Under the pieces are notes generated by a model. The model saw nothing but the letters and a program-made list of their open reading frames with translations. It was not told the origin of the DNA and did not search any database. Below, one piece after another: positions 1 to 6,107 of a DNA stretch of 6,850 bases; position 1 is the first letter of the stretch, and each line of letters begins with the position of its first letter. The DNA comes from Oscillospiraceae bacterium (GTDB lineage Bacteria; Bacillota; Clostridia; Oscillospirales; Ruminococcaceae): contig JAAVIG010000080.1 of the NCBI GenBank assembly GCA_014796735.1, forward strand, positions 1-6,850. Direction: 5' to 3'. A program made the translations under genes and the position numbers.

Positions 1-183
1 AAAAAATGTGATGAACCAAACATGCTTAAAGAAAAAAAAAAAAAAAAATGCAACGAACTGAACAGGAAAAACAGAGAAATAAAAAATATTTACAATTCCC
101 TGTCCTTCAAGGTCGGAAGGTTTATTACATTTATACCAAGAAAAATCAGAGAAGCGTTAAATAAAAAACGCTCAAAAAAATAA
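1..183 (+). CDS. C-terminal end of an upstream glycosyltransferase-like protein (partial)
   Basis: An open frame enters from the left edge (frame of base 1) and ends at the TAA at 181-183, giving 60 codons. It has no start in the window, so it is the 3' end of a larger gene. The first ~27 residues are Lys/Asn/Glu-rich with a loose seven-residue periodicity (KKCDEPN, then KKCNELN), typical of a coiled coil. A conserved tail follows, reading NSLSFKVGRF, then TFIPRKIR, then a Lys/Arg-rich end. The same tail closes the next gene (residues 777-801), so the two are paralogous over at least this part. Tails of the form coiled coil plus S-x-SF/Y-K/R-x-G-R are common at the ends of Firmicutes glycosyltransferases, so a glycosyltransferase is the most likely identity. 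The catalytic part is outside the window, so this remains inference. The stop lies 20 nt before the next start, consistent with one operon. Confidence 0.8.
   Translation, partial: KKCDEPNMLKEKKKKKCNELNRKNREIKNIYNSLSFKVGRFITFIPRKIREALNKKRSKK
32..48 (+). repeat. A17 homopolymer inside a coding region
   Basis: Seventeen consecutive adenines encode five lysines in the coiled-coil part of the partial upstream gene. As written, the frame is open through the tract and continues into the conserved tail. Loss of one A would put the reader on a TGA at 59-61 (window numbering), removing the tail. Gain of one A would read out of frame to a TAA at 162-164. Such tracts are prone to polymerase slippage and to sequencing or assembly error. 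Confidence 0.85.
61..154 (+). repeat. Direct repeat, copy 1 (tail module of upstream gene)
   Basis: This stretch aligns without gaps to 2499-2592 at a constant offset of 2438 nt. By hand count about 70 of the first 90 positions are identical, including a 14-base block at 94-107 and a 13-base block at 139-151. Both copies are in frame and encode the same glycosyltransferase tail. The pair brackets the whole catalytic part of the GT2-GT4 gene. Confidence 0.8.
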
Positions 184-185
184 CC

Positions 186-191
186 GAAAGG
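186..191 (+). promoter_or_regulatory. Weak ribosome binding site for the GT2-GT4 gene
   Basis: GAAAGG lies 12 nt before the ATG at 204. It is a weaker match, and further away, than the AAGGAG-type sites of the next three genes. I nevertheless keep this start, because it leaves only 11 residues before the first beta strand (VAIVIPVYN) of the GT2 domain, which is normal for the family. Confidence 0.5.
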
Positions 192-203
192 CCAAACAAT
201 AAA

Positions 204-2609
204 ATGGATCAAAACATCACCAATAATGAATTACCTTTGGTAGCGATAGTTATTCCGGTATATAACGATGAAAATTATATCCGCACCTGTCTTGACAGTA
301 TAAAAAATCAGACTGTGACCTTTTGGGAGGTCTGGCTGGCAGACGACTGCTCAACGGATAAAAGCGCGGAAATAATGAAAGAATATTGTGAGGCGGATAA
401 CCGCTTTCACTATATACGCAACGAGACCAACAGCAGCGCGTGGGTAAGCAGGGCGAAAGGCATTTTATCCGCGTCTCCTTCCGTAAAGTATATCATGTTC
501 GCCGACGCGGACGACAGCATTCAGCCCAACGCGGTGGAGCGGGCTTATGAGCTTATGGAGAAGTCTCCTGTGGATATACTCAACTTCGGGACAAACGTGG
601 AGAATTTCGGCAATATTCCTCAAAAACGCATACAGGATTATACCGCGTATCTTCAGCCGCCGTTGGTCGAGCTTAAAGGTAAGGAGATATTTGAAAGCTT
701 TATTGAACACAATTTCGAGGGTCACCTGTGGAATAAAATGTTCAATGCCGAGCTGCTCAGATCTGTAATTGAAAAATGGGGAGCGGAAAGAGTTCTCCCG
801 AAGGCGCAGGACAAGGCGTTGTACTGGGCTGTTTGCCGTCACAAAAACGATCTTACCTATCGCGGCGTTGAGGACAAGCTGTATAATTACAGCCATGGAC
901 TTGGAGTGGAGGGTAAACAGGACGCATTGACAATAGAGCAATACCGACAGTACCTTACCCAGTCCCGAACGGAAGACTTTATTTCCGAAATAATGAGGGA
1001 TAATCCGGAGGATGCGGAAGAATACGCCGAGATCATGGAGGATTCGCGGCTGTCATTGATACGTAATACGGCAAGAAGCTTCACTCGTTTGTCGTCTGTC
1101 GATAAAGCTGCGGGATTAGACCTGTTTGCCGAATACTGGACGCGCCCTCTTGACAAGGCGTGGTTTTCGTCGGCGCTTGCGGAATATACGTGGGGAACAC
1201 AGCTAGAGCTTGCCGATGCGGTCTCCAAATCAGAAGCGTTTTCCGTGACAAAAAAGGGGACGGATATACAAGTCATAGGTACCTACTACCACCGAATGGA
1301 CAATGGAGGGATACAGCGGGTTATAGCTCAGCTGGTTCCTTATTGGCACGAGCTTGGGTATAAGGTAGTCATTTTCACAGATTATCCACCCGAGGAAAAT
1401 GATTATGAAATTCCCGAATATGCTGAAAGAGTAGCTATCGGTCATTCGTTTTCAAAAAGCAGACGCGGAAAATATGTAAAACGCGGAAAGAACTTTGCAC
1501 AGCTATTGAGTGATTATCATGTTGACTGCATGGTTTATCATTCCTACTTCTCAGACGTGCTGCTGTACGATATGTGCGTTTGCAAAAGCCTGAATGTTCC
1601 GTTTGTGATATATGAGCATAATGTTTTTTCACGTTTTATCAGATACAATGACGCCAGATTCACCACAATACCTGCTTTTGCCGGTCTTGCTGACGGGATA
1701 GTATGCCTGGACGATACCAGCGCGATGTGGTGGAAGAATTTCAACTTCAACGTTCACACAGTACTAAACCCGCTTACCTTTGATTTGTCCGAGGTTTCTC
1801 CTTCCGAGAGGAATAATCATAATATCCTTTTTTTGTGCAGGTTAAATGAGGAAGCCAAGCATCCCCATGACGCGGTCACTATAATGAGAGACCTTGTGAA
1901 GATAATGCCCGACGCTAAAATATATGTAGTGGGTTCGTCGGATGATGAGAGGTATATGGAATCTCTTAATAATCGCATCGCTAAGCTGGAGCTTGAAGAA
2001 AATGTGATTATGGCGGGCTTTACAAATGATGTTGAGAAATATTATAAAAAGTGCAGTGTTTTTCTAAGCTGTTCATCTCATGAGGGTGCTCCTATGACGC
2101 TTTGCGAGGCACTTTCTTTCAGTATGCCCATAGTCATGTATGAACTACCTTATCTTGCTGTTGATCAGGACAATCCCGGAATAGTGACTGTAAAGCAAAG
2201 GGACACCGATGCAGCTGTTGATGAATTATACAAGCTTTTGAGCAATAAGAACAGATTAATAGCTACAGGTGATAAAGGCAGAAAATATCTTGAGAAAATG
2301 TACAGCGCGGATATAGGCAAACAGTGGCGTTCGATTTTTGACAGTATCGGTAATGTTCGCAATAAGGTCGTTCCGTCAACAAAAATGATGTGCGATACTT
2401 TGATAAGGGATTATTACGACGGCGTTGCGCAGTACAATGAGCTTAAATCGGAGCTGAGAAAAAAGAACGATGAACTGAAAAAGAAAAACAATGAGCTAAA
2501 AAAGAAAAACAGGGAGATTGCCAATATACATAATTCCCTGTCCTTTAAAATCGGAAGATTTTTAACTTTTATTCCCAGAAAAATCAGAGCGTTATTAAAG
2601 AAAGCTTAA
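204..2609 (+). CDS. Two-domain glycosyltransferase (GT2-GT4 fusion) with coiled-coil tail
   Basis: An 801-residue cytoplasmic or membrane-associated enzyme predicted to add two sugars to a growing surface polysaccharide. Residues ~11-240 form a GT2 (GT-A fold) domain: the strand VAIVIPVYN, the nucleotide-binding D47-D48, the metal-binding D101-A-D103-D104, the WNKMF segment (176-180), and A201-Q202-D203 where many relatives have the ED base motif. Residues ~240-350 are a helical linker. Residues ~354-715 form a GT4 (GT-B fold) domain: NGGIQRV (367-373), the phosphate-contacting R546 and K552 after ILFLC, and the EX7E signature (E627, E635) in EGAPMTLCEA. Residues 746-776 are a coiled coil of near-identical heptads. 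The last ~25 residues are the basic tail NSLSFKIGRF...PRKIR, shared with the upstream gene and probably binding membrane or partners. Sugar specificities cannot be read from the sequence. GC content looks higher in the GT2 half than in the GT4 half. The fusion is continuous, with no frameshift. Confidence 0.93.
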   Translation: MDQNITNNELPLVAIVIPVYNDENYIRTCLDSIKNQTVTFWEVWLADDCSTDKSAEIMKEYCEADNRFHYIRNETNSSAWVSRAKGILSASPSVKYIMFADADDSIQPNAVERAYELMEKSPVDILNFGTNVENFGNIPQKRIQDYTAYLQPPLVELKGKEIFESFIEHNFEGHLWNKMFNAELLRSVIEKWGAERVLPKAQDKALYWAVCRHKNDLTYRGVEDKLYNYSHGLGVEGKQDALTIEQYRQYLTQSRTEDFISEIMRDNPEDAEEYAEIMEDSRLSLIRNTARSFTRLSSVDKAAGLDLFAEYWTRPLDKAWFSSALAEYTWGTQLELADAVSKSEAFSVTKKGTDIQVIGTYYHRMDNGGIQRVIAQLVPYWHELGYKVVIFTDYPPEENDYEIPEYAERVAIGHSFSKSRRGKYVKRGKNFAQLLSDYHVDCMVYHSYFSDVLLYDMCVCKSLNVPFVIYEHNVFSRFIRYNDARFTTIPAFAGLADGIVCLDDTSAMWWKNFNFNVHTVLNPLTFDLSEVSPSERNNHNILFLCRLNEEAKHPHDAVTIMRDLVKIMPDAKIYVVGSSDDERYMESLNNRIAKLELEENVIMAGFTNDVEKYYKKCSVFLSCSSHEGAPMTLCEALSFSMPIVMYELPYLAVDQDNPGIVTVKQRDTDAAVDELYKLLSNKNRLIATGDKGRKYLEKMYSADIGKQWRSIFDSIGNVRNKVVPSTKMMCDTLIRDYYDGVAQYNELKSELRKKNDELKKKNNELKKKNREIANIHNSLSFKIGRFLTFIPRKIRALLKKA
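2451..2513 (+). repeat. 21-bp in-frame tandem repeat coding for coiled-coil heptads
   Basis: Three consecutive 21-bp units begin at 2451, 2472 and 2493 (GAGCTG-, GAACTG- and GAGCTA-), encoding E-L-R/K-K-K-N-D/N/R. A diverged partial unit precedes them (ELKS at 2439). The repeats give residues 750-770 of the GT2-GT4 protein. The seven-residue period means that unit gain or loss keeps the reading frame and only changes coiled-coil length. Confidence 0.85.
2499..2592 (+). repeat. Direct repeat, copy 2 (tail module of GT2-GT4 gene)
   Basis: Second copy of the sequence at 61-154, gapless, with the two longest identical blocks at 2532-2545 and 2577-2589. It encodes the end of the coiled coil and the NSLSFKIGRF...PRKIR tail. 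Confidence 0.8.
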
Positions 2610-2615
2610 GTATTC

Positions 2616-2623
2616 AAGGAGAG
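2616..2623 (+). promoter_or_regulatory. Ribosome binding site of ugd
   Basis: AAGGAGAG sits in the 20-nt gap after the GT2-GT4 stop. Its GGAG core ends 8 nt before the ATG at 2630. It is a strong match to the anti-Shine-Dalgarno sequence and fixes the ugd start. Confidence 0.85.
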
Positions 2624-2629
2624 AAAATA

Positions 2630-3838
2630 ATGGCTATAATTTCAATTGCGGGAACGGGATATGTGGGACTGTCAAACGCTGTGCTTCTTGCGCAGAATAA
2701 TGAGGTTTACGCTGTGGACGTAATACCCGAAAAGGTCGATATGATAAACCGTCGCATTTCGCCTATAGCGGACAAGGAAATTGAGGAGTATTTGGCGGAA
2801 AAACCGCTGAATATCACGGCTACACTTGACGGAGACGCGGTGTATAAAAAATCCGAGTTTGTTATCATTTCAACACCTACTAATTATGACGATGAAAAGA
2901 ATTTTTTTGATACCTCTTCGGTAGAAAGCGTCATTGAACAGGTGCTAAGGGTGAATCCTCAGGCGGCAATTGTGGTAAAATCAACGGTACCGGTGGGTTT
3001 TACGGAAAATATGCGAAAAAAATACGGTGCCCACAATATACTGTTCAGTCCGGAGTTTCTTCGCGAGGGCAGAGCGTTATACGACAATCTTTATCCGTCA
3101 AGAATTATTGTCGGTGTCCCGTCCGGTAATGAAAAAATGGCTGAAGCGGCGCGTAAATTCGCGGCATTTCTTCAGGAGGGTGCTTTAAAGAAGGATATTC
3201 CGACACTTTTCATTAAATCAACGGAGGCTGAGGCGGTCAAATTATTTTCCAACACATTCCTTGCCCTGAGAGTAAGCTATTTCAACGAACTGGACACTTA
3301 CGCGGAACTTAAAGGGCTTGACGCGAAACAGATTATTGAGGGAGTCGGATATGACCCGCGCATAGGAGATCATTACAACAATCCTTCTTTTGGCTACGGA
3401 GGATACTGTCTGCCAAAGGATACGAAGCAGCTTTTAGCAAATTATAATGATGTTCCCCAGAATCTTATTGAAGCTATCGTGAAGTCAAACGATACGAGAA
3501 AAGAGCATATTGCCGAAAGCATACTTGATAAGGCCGAAAATAACAAGCGTGGGAGCAAAGCGACAGTTGGCATTTATCGCCTGATAATGAAAGCAAACTC
3601 GGATAATTTCCGACAGAGTGCCATTCAGAAGATCATGCAGCTGCTGAGCGAAAAGGGCGCGGATATAATAGTTTACGAGCCCACGATAAAATCGGAGGAT
3701 TTTTGCGGATTTCGCGTTGTAAATGATTTTGAAAGATTTGCGGAGGAATCGGACGTTATAGCGGCTAATCGTATGAGTGAGGAGCTTAATAGATTTGGCG
3801 GCAAGGTTTATACGAGAGATATTTATTTCAGAGACTAA
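2630..3838 (+). CDS. ugd: UDP-glucose 6-dehydrogenase (HasB type)
   Basis: Oxidises UDP-glucose to UDP-glucuronate in two NAD+-dependent steps in the cytoplasm, supplying glucuronic acid for surface polysaccharide. The protein is 402 residues, the same length as streptococcal HasB, and matches it closely from memory over the whole length. Visible features are the Rossmann motif G8-T-G10-Y-V-G13 with D30 for the NAD ribose; T119 in KSTVPVGF; E142 and E146 in SPEFLRE; K204 and N208 in EAVKLFSN; R244 in YDPRIG; and the catalytic nucleophile C260 with K263 and D264 in GGYCLPKDTK. The C-terminal UDP-binding domain (about 300-402) includes GIYRLIMK and ends YTRDIYFRD. All expected catalytic residues are present, so the enzyme should be active. 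It lies 20 nt after the glycosyltransferase gene and 12 nt before the asparagine-synthase-like gene, clearly in the same transcript. GDP-mannose or UDP-ManNAc dehydrogenases are less likely given the HasB-specific similarity. Confidence 0.96.
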   Translation: MAIISIAGTGYVGLSNAVLLAQNNEVYAVDVIPEKVDMINRRISPIADKEIEEYLAEKPLNITATLDGDAVYKKSEFVIISTPTNYDDEKNFFDTSSVESVIEQVLRVNPQAAIVVKSTVPVGFTENMRKKYGAHNILFSPEFLREGRALYDNLYPSRIIVGVPSGNEKMAEAARKFAAFLQEGALKKDIPTLFIKSTEAEAVKLFSNTFLALRVSYFNELDTYAELKGLDAKQIIEGVGYDPRIGDHYNNPSFGYGGYCLPKDTKQLLANYNDVPQNLIEAIVKSNDTRKEHIAESILDKAENNKRGSKATVGIYRLIMKANSDNFRQSAIQKIMQLLSEKGADIIVYEPTIKSEDFCGFRVVNDFERFAEESDVIAANRMSEELNRFGGKVYTRDIYFRD

Positions 3839-3842
3839 GGAG
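3837..3842 (+). promoter_or_regulatory. Ribosome binding site overlapping the ugd stop codon
   Basis: AAGGAG begins on the last two bases of the ugd TAA (3836-3838) and ends 8 nt before the ATG at 3851. Ribosomes finishing ugd therefore sit on the next gene's initiation region. This suggests coupled translation of the dehydrogenase and the downstream protein. Confidence 0.8.
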
Positions 3843-3850
3843 ATAATAAT

Positions 3851-6085
3851 ATGAGCTATTTTACCGAGCAGAATTACTTTGTGATCGCTTCCGATAATTA
3901 TCAGTCTTTTTCAAGCAGGATATATGGTTATGTTATTGATGGAAATACCATGTATCATAACTATATTTTTCCTGATTCATCAATTCCCGAATTCACTAAA
4001 GAAAACGTTGGATTTTTTACCCTTATTAAGAAAGTGCATAGCAAAATAGAAATATCTATGGACGCTATGGGTTACGGATTGGTCTACTATTATAACGACG
4101 GAGAATTTTGGGCTGCATCTAATTCCTTTTATAAGCTGATGACATATCTTAAGACCCGTGTGAAGCTCACGTTTGATTCGGAATACGGCTATTTGTTTTC
4201 CGGCGTTCCACATTACGGTACAATAGTTCATTCAAGGTCCTTGATCAAGGAGATCAAACTGCTTGCGCTGAATGAAAAAATAGTTGTTGATACAAACCGC
4301 AACAGGCTGTCAATTGTGGAGTTTGATTTTGATCCGATAGTTAAAATGAATACTGCCGAGGGACTTGCGGCTATTGATAAGTGGGCGCATAAGTGGATAA
4401 AATTCGTTCGCCTTCTGGCAAAACGCGGAGAGCAAATAAATGTTCAGCTAAGCGGAGGATTTGATTCCCGATTTGTTATGGCATTGATTCTTGCTTCCGG
4501 GATCGATATGGATAAGGTAAATATTGAATCTAATGTAGGTTCTACAGAAGACTTTGAGATTGCTTCAAATATCGCTGAGCATTATAATTTCAAGCTTAAC
4601 GCAATGATGATGGAGAATTATAAACATCATAATATGGATCCGCAAACCATTCTTGACGCAAACATTTTTTCAAGATTGGGTAATCATAAAGAGTTCCTTC
4701 CCTATAACCATTATATTTGTTATGAAAAACCGGTCTTTATGTTTGGCGGATATGGGTGTATGAGATGTTGGTTTCAAGACAGCACAGACGGATTTATCCG
4801 TTTTTGTTACCGTGAATGTATTGATACTGAGGTAAGCAAAGAGGCGATAAGAAAGGTTTGCGAAGAAACGTTTGATTATGTTGAAAATAGATTTAACTAT
4901 TCTATAACCCGAGAAAGCAATTTGCTTAATTATGCGTACAATTACGGAAAAGGCCGCTATAATTACGGCACTTCGGTACAGGTTATGCAAACTGCAAACC
5001 AGTTTATGTGTTCTCCGATATCGGATCCCATGTTGATTTGTATCGACCCGATATATGATGGGAACGAAGACTATGATATTCTCTGCTGTTATGTTATGTA
5101 TAGATTTGCTCCCGATCTTTTGGCTTTTCCCTTTGACAAAAACAGATCTTTTAAACCTGAAACTGTTGAAAAAGCAAAGCAAATCAGCGATTCTATGCCT
5201 GTTTCATTTGATTTGAACGATGACTTTTCGGAAGAGCCGCTGAATATCCTGACATCGTGGTCGTATAACGGCAATGACACTGTAAGGCTGTTTCCTGTAG
5301 AGGATTTTCTTAAAATGTTTCTTGAAAAAGATTCCACAAAGGATGTTTACATATCCTATTATGGAGAAGATAAGTTTGAAAAAGCGTATAACGCTATTGT
5401 GGAGAAAAAGAGTGGTCATCCCGAAAGAGATGCTTTTGGAGTATTTGCCGTCACAGAGTGTATAAACGCTTGCAGGAGCTCATGGCCAAAGCATTATGAT
5501 GATAGCTTTGACGCGGCGCAATATTTGCCGCAGAACAGAGCAAATATTATTGTAATGGGCAGTGGAAGGTATAACGACGCTTTTTTCCTCGGACAAAATA
5601 ATGTTATATATGTGGACAACTTTTCGGAAGCGGCGGTAGAAAGGCCGCGTAAGGGCGGGGCGATGTATATTCTTCAATATAATGATGTTGAATTTGCCAT
5701 TGAGCGTTCCGAATTTCTCGTCTTTTCAAGCAGTGAGGGAATAGATGAAGGTTTTGTTGAGGATACTGTTCAACAAGCTCTACAGATAAATCCCGACATC
5801 GTTTTTGTTTTCCGCACAGCGGTATCATTGGGATTCACAGAAAAGATGACTAAAAAATACGGACACAAATTTATTGTTAATGCCGCCCTATGCAGAAAGG
5901 ATTATGAGCTTCACGACAACATTAACGCGGAAATTATCATTCTCGGTGTTTCTGATGATATATGGCTGAGAAACAAGGCGAAACGTTGGGCTGACGCTCT
6001 TGGGGCATGCATGACAAAAGACGATGTACCCACAGCCGTATTATATCCGAGACGGGCTGAGGCTCTTATGTTATACGGCGAATAA
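3851..6085 (+). CDS. Asparagine-synthase-like protein fused to a degenerate UDP-glucose dehydrogenase NAD domain
   Basis: 744 residues with three parts. Residues ~1-165 resemble the class II glutamine amidotransferase fold of AsnB-like proteins (DAMGYGLVYY, then strands to ~158). It starts MSYF, so the Cys2 nucleophile needed for glutamine hydrolysis is absent. Residues ~170-440 are an asparagine-synthase / ATP pyrophosphatase domain with PP-loop S201-GGFDS-R207, the D/E-rich helix TEDFEIASNIAEHY (232-245) and the late motif SPISDPM (388-394). The usual second motif GEGxDE appears as GGYGCMR (299-305), so its acidic pair is missing. Residues ~440-560 are an unassigned linker. Residues ~565-744 align with ugd residues 3-206 but lack its catalytic residues. 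Polysaccharide-locus relatives such as Pseudomonas WbpS form amides on uronic acids. An amide-forming role on a glucuronate unit is plausible here, with free ammonia or an amine as donor, but loss of motif residues also allows a non-catalytic role. The frame is intact and the stop is followed by the next gene's ribosome binding site, so it is not an obvious pseudogene. Confidence 0.88.
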   Translation: MSYFTEQNYFVIASDNYQSFSSRIYGYVIDGNTMYHNYIFPDSSIPEFTKENVGFFTLIKKVHSKIEISMDAMGYGLVYYYNDGEFWAASNSFYKLMTYLKTRVKLTFDSEYGYLFSGVPHYGTIVHSRSLIKEIKLLALNEKIVVDTNRNRLSIVEFDFDPIVKMNTAEGLAAIDKWAHKWIKFVRLLAKRGEQINVQLSGGFDSRFVMALILASGIDMDKVNIESNVGSTEDFEIASNIAEHYNFKLNAMMMENYKHHNMDPQTILDANIFSRLGNHKEFLPYNHYICYEKPVFMFGGYGCMRCWFQDSTDGFIRFCYRECIDTEVSKEAIRKVCEETFDYVENRFNYSITRESNLLNYAYNYGKGRYNYGTSVQVMQTANQFMCSPISDPMLICIDPIYDGNEDYDILCCYVMYRFAPDLLAFPFDKNRSFKPETVEKAKQISDSMPVSFDLNDDFSEEPLNILTSWSYNGNDTVRLFPVEDFLKMFLEKDSTKDVYISYYGEDKFEKAYNAIVEKKSGHPERDAFGVFAVTECINACRSSWPKHYDDSFDAAQYLPQNRANIIVMGSGRYNDAFFLGQNNVIYVDNFSEAAVERPRKGGAMYILQYNDVEFAIERSEFLVFSSSEGIDEGFVEDTVQQALQINPDIVFVFRTAVSLGFTEKMTKKYGHKFIVNAALCRKDYELHDNINAEIIILGVSDDIWLRNKAKRWADALGACMTKDDVPTAVLYPRRAEALMLYGE
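5543..6082 (+). other. Degenerate UGD-like NAD-binding domain (residues 565-744 of the asparagine-synthase-like protein)
   Basis: Aligns to the N-terminal domain of the neighbouring UDP-glucose dehydrogenase. NIIVMGSGRYND matches its first Rossmann strand and turn, QNNVIYVD matches QNNEVYAVD, and residues 636-671 match ugd 98-133 at 17 of 36 identities by hand count (shared GFTE-x-M-x-KKYG). Active-site positions are changed: third Gly of GxGxxG lost, T119 to A657, E142 to A679, E146 to K683, R158 to E694, K204 to M740. D30 is kept as D589. The domain stops in what would be the long central helix, so the Cys260 region and the UDP-binding domain are absent. It is a pseudo-enzyme half: perhaps a docking, dimerisation or nucleotide-sugar-sensing module. 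Its function is not known to me. Confidence 0.85.
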
Positions 6086-6095
6086 TTAAAACTTT

Positions 6096-6101
6096 GAGAG
6101 G
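6096..6101 (+). promoter_or_regulatory. Ribosome binding site of the membrane-protein gene
   Basis: GAGAGG lies in the 22-nt gap and ends 6 nt before the ATG at 6108. It supports that start and shows that the preceding stop is the natural end of the asparagine-synthase-like gene. Confidence 0.75.
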
Positions 6102-6107
6102 TTTACA

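Noticed and set aside
465..941. 158-codon open frame on the minus strand
   Set aside because: Antisense to the conserved GT2 domain, whose motifs are all in the plus frame. No protein family features are visible.
2610..2629. Internal promoter or terminator between genes (also checked 184-203, 3839-3850, 6086-6107)
   Set aside because: Gaps are 12-22 nt, filled by ribosome binding sites, with no stable hairpin plus T-run and no room for -35/-10 elements.
4239..4250. Perfect 12-base palindrome (CCTTGATCAAGG)
   Set aside because: It is in the middle of a coding region, single copy, and too short to argue for an operator or terminator.
4670..5182. 170-codon open frame on the minus strand
   Set aside because: It lies antisense within the asparagine-synthase-like gene, has no recognisable domain or clear ribosome binding site, and its sequence looks like a shadow of the sense coding frame.
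5543..6085. The UGD-like tail as a frameshift or assembly chimera with the neighbouring ugd
   Set aside because: The frame is continuous from 3851 and the segment is diverged from ugd at both DNA and protein level. The stop is followed by a proper ribosome binding site and a new gene, so it is a real, old fusion rather than an artefact.
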